This document shows, one piece after another, positions 8,097-16,851 of a stretch of 64,000 bases of DNA. This DNA is from Hydrogenophaga sp. SL48 (GTDB lineage Bacteria > Pseudomonadota > Gammaproteobacteria > Burkholderiales > Burkholderiaceae_C): assembly GCF_021729865.1 (NCBI RefSeq), contig NZ_CP063400.1, positions 3,596,001 to 3,660,000 on the forward strand, written 5' to 3'. A program made the translations under genes and the position numbers. The number at the start of each line of letters is the position of its first letter. Positions within the stretch are counted from its first letter, which is position 1. The notes below the pieces were generated by a model that worked only from the letters and a program-made list of their open reading frames with translations, did not search any database and had not been told where the DNA came from.

Positions 8097-8598
8097 CGGC
8101 CGCGCCGGCCTGGATGGCGGCGCGCATGGTGGGGGTGAACTCGAAGCGCACAAAGTGGACCGCGCTGGTCTTCTCGTCGTTCTCGCGGTCCAGGTCTTCG
8201 TCGGCAATCGCGTACACGCGGGCCATGCCCTCGACCTCGACAAACAGGCGGTCTTCCACGCCGATCAGGCGGGCCAGCTCGCGCTTGCGCTCGTTGACGT
8301 CGGTGTACTCGATCATCAGCGTGCCTTTCCAGTTGCCGCCGTCGGGCACCAGCGCCGCGTAAGCGTCGATCTCCTGCTGGATGCCCTCTTCTTCGAAGAT
8401 CTTCTCGATGCGCAGCATCTCCTGGATCTGGTAGCGGATGGTGGTCTCGCTCTCGAACTGCAGGTTGAGGTGTTCGCCGAGCTGCACGCTGCGTTGCTTG
8501 CGGTGCGCGATGACCTCGGGCTTGTGTTGCTTGCGCCACTTGCTGTAGGCCTCCAGACCCATGAGGCTGTCGGGGGTGATGTGTCCGGTGAGTTGCAT
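8008..8598 (-). CDS. DUF3501 family protein
   Basis: 196 residues, starting MQLTGHITPDSLMGLEAYSKW, a typical DUF3501 opening. Mixed alpha/beta soluble protein with a Glu-rich middle (RIEKIFEEEGIQQEIDAYAAL) and a conserved-looking end (LGCDHTHYPAHVQIGPETL) whose Cys and His residues could bind metal. No signal peptide. It is the last gene of a rubrerythrin / Fe-S protein / DUF3501 operon, 11 bases after the Fe-S gene; this trio is recurrent in proteobacteria and probably deals with oxidative or sulfur redox stress. Function of DUF3501 itself is unknown. Confidence 0.85.
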   Translation of the reverse strand: MQLTGHITPDSLMGLEAYSKWRKQHKPEVIAHRKQRSVQLGEHLNLQFESETTIRYQIQEMLRIEKIFEEEGIQQEIDAYAALVPDGGNWKGTLMIEYTDVNERKRELARLIGVEDRLFVEVEGMARVYAIADEDLDRENDEKTSAVHFVRFEFTPTMRAAIQAGAAVKLGCDHTHYPAHVQIGPETLASLAGDLK

Positions 8599-8609
8599 GG
8601 TGGTCTTTC

Positions 8610-9959
8610 TTATTTGAGGCCGTAGGCTTTGGCCACGAGGCTCAGCGGGTGCTGCAGCTCCGGCGCACCCAGGCCGTTGACCTCGAAGCCTTGGGCGATG
8701 TGGTGGCCGCCGAGCGGGCAGTCGGAGCTGATGTAGTCGGGCTTCGCGCCGTCCTTCATGGTGGCCATGGCCTTGAACACCGGCTTGCCGATCTTCATGG
8801 CCTGCTGGTGGTAGGCCTTCTTCACACCGAAGGTGCCGGCGTGGCCGGAGCAGCGTTCGATGGTGTTGACGGTGGTGTCGGGGACCATCTTGAGCATCTC
8901 TTCGGTCTTGCGGCCGATGTTCTGCACCCGGCCGTGGCAGGGGATCTGGTAGCTCACGTTGCCCAGCTTCTGGGGGAATTCGGTCTTGAGCAGGCCGTCG
9001 CGTTTGCGCGCCATCAGGTACTCGAACGGGTCCCACATGTGTTCCTTGACGAGCTGCGTGTCGGCGTCGCCCGGGAACATGAGCGGGATCTCCTGTTTGA
9101 ACATGAGCGCGCAGCTGGGCACGGCGGCGAGGATGGCGAAACCGTCTTTCGCGTACTTCGCGAGCACGGGGATGTTGGCCTCTTTGCTGGCCTGCACCGA
9201 GTCGAGGTCGCCGAGCTCCAGCTTGGGCATGCCGCAGCATTTTTCCTTCTCGACCAGCGTGTACGGGATCTCGTTGTGGTCGAGGATCTTGAGCAGGTCC
9301 AGGCCGATGCCGGGCTCGTTGTAGTTGATGTAACAGGTGGAGAAGATCGCGACCTTGCCCGGTGTTTTTTCACCGTCCACCACCTTCGACGCCTGGGCGG
9401 CCGGCGTGCCCGAGCGGAATTTCTTCGTCGCCAGCTCGGGCAGCCAGGCGTCCTTGTCGACGCCCAGCACGTTCTCCATCACGCCCCGCACGGCCTTGGT
9501 CTTGTTCACCGCGTTGGCGACCTGGACCACGATGGGGATGCCGGCGAAGCTGCCGTGCAGGTCGGTCGAGGCCAGCAGCCTTTCGCTGAGCTTGACCTCA
9601 CCCTTCTTGAACTTGATCGCCTTGGCGCGCAGCATGGTGTGCGGGAAGTCGAGGTTCCACTCGTGCGGCGGCGTGTAGGGGCACTTGGTCATGTAGCAGA
9701 GGTCGCACATGTAGCACTGGTCGACCACCTTCCAGTAGTCCTGCTTGGCGACGCCATCGACCTCCAGCGACTCGCTGTTGTCCACCAGGTCGAACAGCGT
9801 GGGAAACGATCCGCAGAGGCTCACGCAGCGACGGCAACCGTGGCAGATGTCGAAGATGCGCTCCAGCTCGTCGAAACACTTTTCTTCGTCGTAGAAGTCG
9901 GGGTTCTTCCAGTCGAGCGGATGGCGTGTGGGCGCCTGCAGGTTGCCTTCGGTGGCCAT
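8610..9959 (-). CDS. Two-cluster Fe-S protein with CCG domains (GlpC/HdrD-like)
   Basis: 449 residues. Two 4Fe-4S motifs are present: CxxCxxCxxxC at Cys39, 42, 45 and 49 (CHGCRRCVSLC) and CxxCxxCxxxxC at Cys82, 85, 88 and 93 (CYMCDLCYMTKC). The C-terminal half has CCG-type cysteine patterns (KEKCCGMPKLELGD, ERCSGHAGTFG, SSDCPLGGHH) as in heterodisulfide reductase subunits and GlpC. Cytoplasmic electron carrier or catalytic subunit. The start at 9959 (MATEGNLQ) is preferred over a longer frame because the added residues come from an intergenic palindrome. Between rubrerythrin and DUF3501; the electron donor and acceptor are not evident. Confidence 0.88.
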   Translation of the reverse strand: MATEGNLQAPTRHPLDWKNPDFYDEEKCFDELERIFDICHGCRRCVSLCGSFPTLFDLVDNSESLEVDGVAKQDYWKVVDQCYMCDLCYMTKCPYTPPHEWNLDFPHTMLRAKAIKFKKGEVKLSERLLASTDLHGSFAGIPIVVQVANAVNKTKAVRGVMENVLGVDKDAWLPELATKKFRSGTPAAQASKVVDGEKTPGKVAIFSTCYINYNEPGIGLDLLKILDHNEIPYTLVEKEKCCGMPKLELGDLDSVQASKEANIPVLAKYAKDGFAILAAVPSCALMFKQEIPLMFPGDADTQLVKEHMWDPFEYLMARKRDGLLKTEFPQKLGNVSYQIPCHGRVQNIGRKTEEMLKMVPDTTVNTIERCSGHAGTFGVKKAYHQQAMKIGKPVFKAMATMKDGAKPDYISSDCPLGGHHIAQGFEVNGLGAPELQHPLSLVAKAYGLK

Positions 9960-9996
9960 GTGTCGTCTCCTCGTCTCTGCGGGTTGGATCGTGGGT

Positions 9997-10031
9997 TTTT
10001 TGAAAGCGCTGGCCGGCAGCGCTTTCAAAAA
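9997..10031. repeat. Perfect 15-bp inverted repeat
   Basis: Left arm 9997-10011 (TTTTTGAAAGCGCTG), five-base spacer, right arm 10017-10031, perfectly complementary. It lies between rubrerythrin and the Fe-S gene. The T-run precedes and the A-run follows the stem on both strands, so it is not a standard intrinsic terminator; a protein-binding palindrome or RNA processing hairpin are alternatives. Confidence 0.7.
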
Positions 10032-10064
10032 TGCCCTTCCTTCGAGAGAAGGACAGCTCAACCC

Positions 10065-10140
10065 CAGGACACCGCGGCACCGGCTTTGCCGGGCCGCTGG
10101 TGACGCCCCCTGGGGGGTGACGCACCCCTAGGCGCGGCGC
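10065..10140 (-). repeat. Intergenic repeat, reverse copy of the 3770-3862 family
   Basis: Read on the minus strand it has the same block order as 3770-3862: a CACCCCCC...GGGGGCG self-complementary block, GGCCCGGCAAAGCCGG, then CGGTG and a CCTGGG-type block. Located just 3' of rubrerythrin. Confidence 0.6.
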
Positions 10141-10152
10141 GGGGGGATCAAT

Positions 10153-10575
10153 TCAATCCACCAACTCGTTGAGGGCTTTCTGATAACGGTTGGCGTGCGA
10201 GCGCTCGGCCTTGGCCAGGGTTTCAAACCAGTCGGCGACCTCGTCAAAACCTTCGTCGCGCGCGGTCTTGGCCATGCCGGGGTACATGTCGGTGTACTCG
10301 TGGGTTTCGCCAGCGACGGCGGAGGCCAGGTTGTTGCGGGTGGAGCCGATGGGCAGGCCGGTCGCGGGGTCACCGGACTGCTCCAGGAACTCCAGGTGGC
10401 CGTGGGCGTGGCCGGTCTCTCCTTCGGCGGTGGAGCGGAACAGGGCGGCCACGTCGTTCTGGCCTTCGATGTCGGCCTTGTTTGCGAAATAAAGGTAACG
10501 GCGGTTGGCCTGCGATTCGCCAGCGAAGGCGTCTTTCAGGCACTGCTCGGTTTTCGAGCCTTTCAAAGCGGCCAT
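10153..10575 (-). CDS. Rubrerythrin (diiron domain only)
   Basis: 140 residues from ATG 10575. Ferritin-like four-helix diiron protein: helices carry [43 protein letters not shown] and [14 protein letters not shown], giving the repeated ExxH pattern of a di-iron site. There is no C-terminal rubredoxin domain, so it is a short erythrin/rubrerythrin form that needs an external electron donor. Rubrerythrins reduce hydrogen peroxide. It is the first gene of the operon with the two-cluster Fe-S protein and DUF3501, and that Fe-S protein is a plausible donor by context only. Confidence 0.92.
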   Translation of the reverse strand: MAALKGSKTEQCLKDAFAGESQANRRYLYFANKADIEGQNDVAALFRSTAEGETGHAHGHLEFLEQSGDPATGLPIGSTRNNLASAVAGETHEYTDMYPGMAKTARDEGFDEVADWFETLAKAERSHANRYQKALNELVD

Positions 10576-10858
10576 GTGTCTATCTCCTTGTCGTGGGTGG
10601 AACAACGCCCAACGTGGCCGCCCGAACACAGGCCGGACCCGCTGAGACAGGGGCACCTTACGCCCGTTGGCGGAAGGTCGTCAATTGTTCCGGGCTATGC
10701 GCTGCATTGCGCGAGGCTATGGGCGACATCCAACTGATAACGGTTCTCAGCGCCATCGACAAGCCCTCGGGAAACCCTCAAACTGGCGCGGACACCGGCC
10801 TGCAAAGAATTTCGTTTAGATAAATTCGTTATGCTCCGTTGAATTAAGGAGACACACC

Positions 10859-11464
10859 ATGAACACCGCCCTGCCGCCACCCGCCGCCGTCCAGCAGCTG
10901 CACCACTACGCCTACCGGGCCAAGGACGCCGAGGAAACGCGCCGTTTCTACGAAGACATCCTGGGTCTGCCGCTGTACCACATCATCCAGAGCGACGTGG
11001 TGCCCAGCACGGGCGAGTACTGCCCGTACACGCACTTCTTTTTCCGCCTGCAGGACGGTTCGTTCATTGCGTTTTTCGACCTGGGCGATGACGTCGCGGC
11101 GGAGCCTTCGCCGAACACGCCGAAGTGGGTGAACCACATCAGCTTCCGAGTGAACACCGTCGAGGAGCTGGAGAACACCAAGGTTCGTTTGCAGGCGCAC
11201 GGTGTCGAGGTGCTGGGGGTGACGGACCACCACATTTTCAAGAGCATCTATTTCTTCGACCCGAACGGCATCCGGCTGGAGCTGACCGCGCAGCTGGCGG
11301 ACGAGTTTGAAATGTTGCAGGAAAGCAAGACGGCTCACGCGCGGCTGGCGGAGTGGAATGCGCGCAAGGAGCAGTGGCGGCGTGAGCGGGCCGAGGGGAA
11401 GTCGTCTGCGCCGTTGAAGCCGCAGCAGAACGACCGGCCTGAGTTTGTGTCTGCGTCTTCCTGA
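10859..11464 (+). CDS. VOC (glyoxalase/extradiol dioxygenase fold) family protein
   Basis: 201 residues with a good AAGGAG ribosome site nine bases before the ATG. One full VOC module pair is visible: LHHYAYRAKDAEETRRFYED opens the fold, NHISFRV and GIRLELTAQ supply His and Glu residues at metal-ligand positions, along with the DPNG turn. The basic C-terminal 40 residues (WNARKEQWRRERAEG) are a non-conserved tail. It may be a ring-cleaving or glyoxalase-like enzyme; the FAD monooxygenase and DUF2783 genes that follow suggest aromatic compound breakdown. No substrate can be named. Confidence 0.8.
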   Translation: MNTALPPPAAVQQLHHYAYRAKDAEETRRFYEDILGLPLYHIIQSDVVPSTGEYCPYTHFFFRLQDGSFIAFFDLGDDVAAEPSPNTPKWVNHISFRVNTVEELENTKVRLQAHGVEVLGVTDHHIFKSIYFFDPNGIRLELTAQLADEFEMLQESKTAHARLAEWNARKEQWRRERAEGKSSAPLKPQQNDRPEFVSASS

Positions 11465-11506
11465 GTTGTGCTTCGGTGGCAATGGGTTTGGCGTTGATGT
11501 GGCTCC

Positions 11507-11615
11507 GGTCTTCTGCGCCTGGGGTGACCGGCTCCGCTCGTGTCCCCCGCCAACGGCTTCGCCGTTGTCTCCTCCTTTTACCTCGCTGCGCCGGTCACCC
11601 CAGGCGCAGAAGACC
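11507..11615 (-). repeat. Hairpin-flanked intergenic element, copy A
   Basis: Perfect 25-bp inverted arms at 11507-11531 and 11591-11615 enclose a 59-base core. Read on the minus strand the core contains GCAGCGAGGTAAAAGGAGGA, a GGCGAAGCC mini-hairpin and GGGGGACACGAGCGGA. The core is clearly homologous to copy B at 11664-11767, but the arms are unrelated in sequence. Confidence 0.8.
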
Positions 11616-11663
11616 TACCAAGCACGCACACGGTGGGTACCCGTTCGCTCACCCAGGCGTTGT

Positions 11664-11767
11664 GGCTTGGGAGGGCATGGCGTTCTGTGCAGCGAAGTAA
11701 AGGAGGAGGTCCGGCGAAGCCGGGCCGGGGGACATGAGCGGAACAGAGCGCCGTGCCCTCCCGAGCC
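11664..11767 (+). repeat. Hairpin-flanked intergenic element, copy B
   Basis: Imperfect 25-bp inverted arms (22 of 25 complementary) at 11664-11688 and 11743-11767 enclose a 54-base core beginning GCAGCGAAGTAAAGGAGGAG, with GGCGAAGCC in the middle and GGGGGACATGAGCGGA at the end. It lies in opposite orientation to copy A. Together the two copies fill most of the 359-base gap between the VOC and FAD monooxygenase genes; nothing else is evident there. Confidence 0.8.
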
Positions 11768-11823
11768 AGCGAGGAAGATGAGCGAAACCTGAGCCAACCA
11801 AAACAACAAAGAGGACGACAAAG

Positions 11824-13542
11824 ATGCAGCAAAACACATACAAAGAAGCCACCCACACCAACGGCTACGAGTTCACCCAGGGCAGCGGCTACGTGCTGCC
11901 CGAATACCCCTTCGTTCTGCCACCCGAACTCAGCAGCGAACAGACCACCAGACACCCGGTGGTCATCGTCGGCGGCGGCATCACCGGCCTCACCCTCGCC
12001 TGCTCGCTCTCGCGACTCGGCGTCAAAGCCGTGCTGCTCGACGAAGACAACACCGTCGGCGTCAAGGGTGCCTCTTCACGCGGCATCTGCTACACCCAGA
12101 AATCGCTCGAAATCTTCGAACGCCTCGGCATCTACGAGCGCATCGCGGCCAAAGGCATCCAGTGGAGCGTGGGCCGCACCTTCGCAGGCGACGACGAGGT
12201 CTACAGCTTCGACCTGCGACAACAAGGCAACTTCCACCTCTCCAGCCAGCCCGCCTTCATCAACATCCAGCAGTTCTACATCGAGGGCTATCTCGTGGAC
12301 CGCATCCAGGCGCTGGGCGCGGTCGAGTTGCGCTGGCAGAACCGCCTCACCGCCTTCGAGCAGAACGACCAGTTCGCCACGCTCACCGTCGACACCCCCG
12401 CCGGCAGCTACCGCATTGAAGCCGAGCACGTGATCGACGCCACCGGCTCCAACAGCCCGCTGCGCAAGTGGTTGCAGATCCCCGCCGACTCCAGACGCGG
12501 CGACGACCGCTGGTGCATCGCCGACGTGCGCTTCACCAAACAACCGCCGGTCGAGCGCCACACCTGGGTCGAAGCGCCGTTCAACGAAAACCGCGCAGTC
12601 TGGCAGCACCTGATGGCCGACGACGTCTGGCGCATCGACTACCAGATGGCGCCCAACGCCGACCCTGAGTACGTGAGCCGAGAAGACGTGGTGCGAGAGC
12701 GGCTGGCGCGCCAGTTCGGCCCCGACGCCGGGGTCGAGATCGTCTGGGTCGGCCCCTACGCCTACCGCAGCGAGTGCGTGCACCGCATGCGCGAAGGCCG
12801 CGTGTTCTTCATGGGTGACTCGGCCAAGGTCGTCAGCCCCTTCGGCGCGCGCGGCGGCAACACCGGCGTGTCCGACGCCGACAATCTGGCCTGGAAACTC
12901 GCCGCCGTGCTGCAGGGCAAGGCGCACCCCAGCCTGCTGGACAGCTTTAACGACGAGCGGCTCGAAGCCGCGCGCGAGAACGTGCGCGTCACGCAGCGCA
13001 CCGCGCGGTTCCTGCGCCCGGCCGACGGCATCGAGCGGGTGTTCCGCCACGCGGTGATCGGCCTGGCCAAACAGTTCCCGTTCGCGCGACCCATGGTCAA
13101 CACCGGTCGCATGGCCGTGGCCAACCCCTACAACGGCTCTGGCGCCTGCACCAACACACCGGGCAGCGCGGCCGGCCAGAGCGTGCAGAACGTGCGTTTC
13201 ACCTGGGCCGATGGCAGCGAAGGCACGGTCAACCGCCTGCTCGACTGGGCGCACGGCGACCTGTTGCTGCTGGTGTTCGGCAACCTGCCCTCCGCAGCGC
13301 TGCAGCGGGTGCGCCGCCTGTGCGCCGACGCACCGCTGCGCGCGGTGCAGGTGGTGCCGGCGGAGGGCCGTTCGCAGTGTGTGGAACACGTGCTCGACCC
13401 CAAGGGCCACCTGCAGGGCGCCTGCCAGGTATTCGGCCACGCCTGGGCGCTGGTACGGCCCGACGGCTACCTGGCGGCCACGGGCGAGGCGGTGGACGGC
13501 CGGCTGGTCGCCGCCATCGAACGCTCGCTGGGCCTGCGCTGA
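11824..13542 (+). CDS. FAD-dependent aromatic monooxygenase-like oxidoreductase
   Basis: 572 residues. An N-terminal extension of about 40 residues precedes the FAD-binding Rossmann motif VVIVGGGITGLTLA near residues 46-59. The second FAD motif is RVFFMGDSAKVVSPFGARGG near residue 330 (the GD motif of group A flavoprotein hydroxylases), followed by NLAWKLA. A C-terminal thioredoxin-like domain is suggested by the last 130 residues. These enzymes (MhpA/PheA type) add one oxygen to phenolic rings using NAD(P)H. The DUF2783 gene directly downstream is a frequent companion of this family. Substrate unknown. Confidence 0.85.
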   Translation: MQQNTYKEATHTNGYEFTQGSGYVLPEYPFVLPPELSSEQTTRHPVVIVGGGITGLTLACSLSRLGVKAVLLDEDNTVGVKGASSRGICYTQKSLEIFERLGIYERIAAKGIQWSVGRTFAGDDEVYSFDLRQQGNFHLSSQPAFINIQQFYIEGYLVDRIQALGAVELRWQNRLTAFEQNDQFATLTVDTPAGSYRIEAEHVIDATGSNSPLRKWLQIPADSRRGDDRWCIADVRFTKQPPVERHTWVEAPFNENRAVWQHLMADDVWRIDYQMAPNADPEYVSREDVVRERLARQFGPDAGVEIVWVGPYAYRSECVHRMREGRVFFMGDSAKVVSPFGARGGNTGVSDADNLAWKLAAVLQGKAHPSLLDSFNDERLEAARENVRVTQRTARFLRPADGIERVFRHAVIGLAKQFPFARPMVNTGRMAVANPYNGSGACTNTPGSAAGQSVQNVRFTWADGSEGTVNRLLDWAHGDLLLLVFGNLPSAALQRVRRLCADAPLRAVQVVPAEGRSQCVEHVLDPKGHLQGACQVFGHAWALVRPDGYLAATGEAVDGRLVAAIERSLGLR

Positions 13543-13574
13543 ATGTCCACGGATATATCTATGAACCCCCACGT

Positions 13575-13643
13575 TCGACACTGTGTTCTCACTGCCCCTC
13601 GAGGGGGCGCAAGCCTCCCTTGAGGCGGCTCGGCAAGAGGCTT
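13575..13643 (+). repeat. Comamonadaceae-type intergenic repeat
   Basis: Contains GCCCCTCGAGGGGGC, a near-palindrome, followed by CCTCCCTTGAGGCGGC and CGGCAAGAGGC. Similar in style to but different in sequence from the 3770 and 10065 repeats. It separates the FAD monooxygenase from DUF2783. Confidence 0.45.
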
Positions 13644-13647
13644 GATC

Positions 13648-13836
13648 ATGAAAACCACCCCGAACCTCCAGGACGCCGATGGCTTTTACGAGCAGTTGCT
13701 CGACGCCCACCAGGGCCTGAGCCGCGAATCGTCCGAGCTGCTCAACGCGCGCCTGATCCTGCTGCTGGCCAACCAGGTGGGCGATGCGCGCGTGCTGGCC
13801 GAGTGCATCGCCGCCGCCCGCCAGCCCCTCGAATAA
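13648..13836 (+). CDS. DUF2783 domain protein
   Basis: 62 residues, entirely helical, starting MKTTPNLQDADGFYEQLLDA with AAGAGG eight bases upstream. The family DUF2783 is short and is usually encoded next to FAD-dependent monooxygenases, as here (13542). It contains NARLILLLANQVGD, a conserved-looking helix. It may be a small accessory or interaction partner of the monooxygenase; no biochemical role is established. Confidence 0.82.
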   Translation: MKTTPNLQDADGFYEQLLDAHQGLSRESSELLNARLILLLANQVGDARVLAECIAAARQPLE

Positions 13837-13863
13837 AATCGGGCACTTCCCGAGCTTTCCCTG

Positions 13864-13895
13864 ACGGCGCCCTGCGGGGCGCCGTTGCACTTTTT
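13864..13895 (+). terminator. Intrinsic terminator-like hairpin upstream of valS
   Basis: ACGGCGCCC (13864-13872), loop TGCG, GGGCGCCGT (13877-13885), then TTTTT at 13891-13895. It would end the DUF2783 transcript. Being 12 bases before the valS ATG, it could also act as a leader hairpin for valS. Confidence 0.5.
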
Positions 13896-13906
13896 GCGCC
13901 CACCCC

Positions 13907-16813
13907 ATGTCTGACACCCTGCTCCAACCCGGCCTGCAATCGCTCTCCAAATCGTTCGAGCCCGCCGCGCTCGAAGCCCATTGGGGGCCCGAGTGGGAGA
14001 AACGCGGTTACGGCGTGGCCGGCTTCCGGGGCACCTCTGCCCCCAACGCCGAGGCCGCCGCACAGGGCAAGAACTTCGCCATCCAGCTGCCGCCGCCCAA
14101 CGTGACGGGCACGCTGCACATGGGCCACGCGTTCAACCAGACCATCATGGACTCGCTCACGCGTTACCACCGCATGAGCGGTTTCAACACCGCCTGGGTG
14201 CCCGGCACCGACCACGCCGGCATCGCCACGCAGATCGTGGTGGAGCGCCAGCTGCAGGAGCAGAAGCTCAGCCGCCACGACCTGGGCCGCAAGAATTTCG
14301 TCGCCAAGGTCTGGGAGTGGAAAGAGCAGAGCGGCAACACCATCACCACGCAGATGCGCCGCATGGGCGACAGCGTAGACTGGAGCCGCGAGTACTTCAC
14401 CATGGACGACAAGCTGAGCAAGGTCGTTACCGACACCTTCGTGAAGCTCTACCAGCAGGGCCTGATCTACCGCGGCAAGCGCCTGGTGAACTGGGACCCA
14501 GTGCTGATGTCGGCCGTGTCCGACCTCGAAGTGGAGAGCGAAGAGGAGGACGGCTCGCTCTGGCACATCCGCTACCCCATTGCAGGGTCGGAAGAGTCGC
14601 TGGTGGTCGCCACCACGCGCCCCGAAACCATGCTGGGCGACACCGCCGTGATGGTGCACCCGGAGGACGAACGCTACGCCCACCTGATCGGGAAGCAGGT
14701 CAGGCTGCCCATCACCGGCCGCCTCGTGCCCGTGATCGCCGACGACTATGTGGACAAGGCCTTCGGCACGGGCGTCGTGAAAGTCACGCCCGCGCACGAC
14801 CCGAACGACTACCAGGTCGGCCAGCGCCACGGCCTGGCGATGTTGACCATCTTCAGTCTGGAGGCCAAGGTGTCTGCGGCGGAAGCGTCTGACATCCCGG
14901 CCGCCTACGTGGGCCTGGACCGCTTCGTCGCGCGCAAGCAGATCGTGGCCCAGCTGGAGGCCGAGGGCCTGCTGGTCGAGGTGAAGAAACACAAGCTGAT
15001 GGTGCCGCGCTGCGCGCGCACCGGCCAGGTGATCGAGCCCATGCTGACGGACCAGTGGTTCGTGGCCATGACCAGCAAGGGCAATGAACACAACACCAGC
15101 GGTACCTCGATCGCCGACAAGGCCATCGCAGCCGTGCAGTCGGGCGAGGTGACGTTCGTGCCCGAGAACTGGGTCAACACCTACAACCAGTGGATGAACA
15201 ACATCCAGGACTGGTGCATCAGCCGCCAGCTCTGGTGGGGCCACCAGATCCCGGCCTGGTACGACGAGCAGGGCCAGGTCTACGTGGCGCGTTGTCTGGA
15301 AGACGCCCAGGCCCAGGCCGGCGCCGGCAAGGTGCTCACACGCGACGAAGACGTGCTCGACACCTGGTACTCGTCGGCGCTGGTGCCGTTCAGCACCATG
15401 GGCTGGCCCGAGCAAGGCGAGGCCGCCACCGACGACTACAACCTCTACCTGCCCAGCAGCGTGCTGGTCACGGGCTACGACATCATCTTCTTCTGGGTGG
15501 CCCGGATGATCATGATGACGACGCACTTCACCGGCCGCGTGCCATTCAAGCACGTCTACATCCACGGCCTGGTGCGCGATGCGCAAGGCCAGAAGATGAG
15601 CAAGTCCGAGGGCAACGTGCTCGACCCGGTGGACCTGATCGACGGCATCGCGCTCGCGCCCCTGCTGGACAAGCGCACGACCGGCCTGCGCAAGCCCGAG
15701 ACAGCGCCCAATGTGCGCAAGCAGACCGAAAAAGAATTCCCCGAGGGCATCCCGGCCTACGGCGCCGACGCGCTGCGCTTCACCTTCGCGGCACTGGCCT
15801 CGCTGGGCCGCAGCATCAACTTCGACAGCAAGCGCTGCGAGGGCTACCGCAACTTCTGCAACAAGCTCTGGAACGCCACCCGCTTCACGCTGATGAACTG
15901 CGAGGGTCAGGACTGCGGCCTGCTGGAGCACACCAAGGCCGACTGCGAAGTGGGCGGCAAGGCGCACGGCTACATGAGCTTCTCGCAGGCCGACCGCTGG
16001 ATCGTCTCCAAGCTGCAGCGCGTCGAGGCCGACGTGGCCCAGGGCTTCGCCGAGTACCGGCTGGACAACGTGGCCAACACGGTCTACGACTTCGTCTGGA
16101 ACGAGTTCTGCGACTGGTACCTGGAAATCGCCAAGGTGCAGATCAACACGGGCAACGAAGCGCAGCAACGCGCCACGCGCCGCACCCTGATCCGCACGCT
16201 GGAAACCATCCTGCGCCTGGCGCACCCGGTGATCCCGTTCATCACCGAAGAACTGTGGCAGAAGGTCGCGCCCGTGGCGGGCCGCGCCGGTGCATCGGTG
16301 AGCATCGCCGCCTACCCGGTGAGCCAGCCCGAGCGCATCGACACCGAGGCCGAGGCCCATGTGGCCAAGCTCAAGAGCCTGGTGGACGCCTGCCGCACGC
16401 TGCGCGGCGAGATGAACGTGTCGCCGGCCACGCGCCTGCCGCTGTATGTGCTGGGCGACACGGCCTTCATGCAGGCCGCTCGCCCGGTGCTGCAGGCCCT
16501 CGCCAAGCTGAACGAGGTGAAGGTGTTTGACGACGAAGCCGCCTGGGCCGCTGCCGCGCAAGCCGCGCCCGTGGCGGTGGTGGGCGACGCCCGCCTGTGT
16601 CTGTTCATGGAAATCGACGTGGCCGCCGAGAAGGTCCGCCTGTCCAAGGAAGCCGCGCGCCTCGAAGGCGAGATCGTCAAGGCCAACGGCAAGCTGGGCA
16701 ACGAGGCCTTCGTGGCCAAGGCGCCGGCGGCGGTGCTGGAGCAGGAAAAGAAACGTTTGGCCGATTTCACGGCCACGCTGGCCAAGGTGCGCGAGCAGCT
16801 CGCGCGCCTGTGA
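13907..16813 (+). CDS. valS: Valine--tRNA ligase
   Basis: 968 residues, normal class I ValRS length. The HIGH signature appears in [15 protein letters not shown] near residue 68, and the KMSKS loop in [10 protein letters not shown] near residue 563. The editing (CP1) domain lies between them ([26 protein letters not shown]). The C-terminal coiled coil typical of ValRS is visible as [20 protein letters not shown]. It charges tRNA-Val in the cytoplasm. The gene ends convergently with the dehydrogenase-like gene 19 bases on. Confidence 0.98.
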   Translation: MSDTLLQPGLQSLSKSFEPAALEAHWGPEWEKRGYGVAGFRGTSAPNAEAAAQGKNFAIQLPPPNVTGTLHMGHAFNQTIMDSLTRYHRMSGFNTAWVPGTDHAGIATQIVVERQLQEQKLSRHDLGRKNFVAKVWEWKEQSGNTITTQMRRMGDSVDWSREYFTMDDKLSKVVTDTFVKLYQQGLIYRGKRLVNWDPVLMSAVSDLEVESEEEDGSLWHIRYPIAGSEESLVVATTRPETMLGDTAVMVHPEDERYAHLIGKQVRLPITGRLVPVIADDYVDKAFGTGVVKVTPAHDPNDYQVGQRHGLAMLTIFSLEAKVSAAEASDIPAAYVGLDRFVARKQIVAQLEAEGLLVEVKKHKLMVPRCARTGQVIEPMLTDQWFVAMTSKGNEHNTSGTSIADKAIAAVQSGEVTFVPENWVNTYNQWMNNIQDWCISRQLWWGHQIPAWYDEQGQVYVARCLEDAQAQAGAGKVLTRDEDVLDTWYSSALVPFSTMGWPEQGEAATDDYNLYLPSSVLVTGYDIIFFWVARMIMMTTHFTGRVPFKHVYIHGLVRDAQGQKMSKSEGNVLDPVDLIDGIALAPLLDKRTTGLRKPETAPNVRKQTEKEFPEGIPAYGADALRFTFAALASLGRSINFDSKRCEGYRNFCNKLWNATRFTLMNCEGQDCGLLEHTKADCEVGGKAHGYMSFSQADRWIVSKLQRVEADVAQGFAEYRLDNVANTVYDFVWNEFCDWYLEIAKVQINTGNEAQQRATRRTLIRTLETILRLAHPVIPFITEELWQKVAPVAGRAGASVSIAAYPVSQPERIDTEAEAHVAKLKSLVDACRTLRGEMNVSPATRLPLYVLGDTAFMQAARPVLQALAKLNEVKVFDDEAAWAAAAQAAPVAVVGDARLCLFMEIDVAAEKVRLSKEAARLEGEIVKANGKLGNEAFVAKAPAAVLEQEKKRLADFTATLAKVREQLARL

Positions 16814-16822
16814 TCAGCCCGC

Positions 16823-16851
16823 GGGCGATGCCTCAGCGCGGGGCATCGCCC
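16823..16851. terminator. Hairpin at valS/dehydrogenase convergent ends
   Basis: GGGCGATGCC (16823-16832) and GGCATCGCCC (16842-16851) form a perfect 10-bp stem overlapping the stop of the minus-strand gene. No U-run follows on either strand, so termination is only a guess. Confidence 0.3.

Noticed and set aside
13742..16561. Very long minus-strand open frame (939 codons) opposite valS
   Set aside because: High GC leaves few stop codons in the antisense frame; composition is Gly/Arg/His/Leu-rich without domains, and valS on the plus strand is certain.
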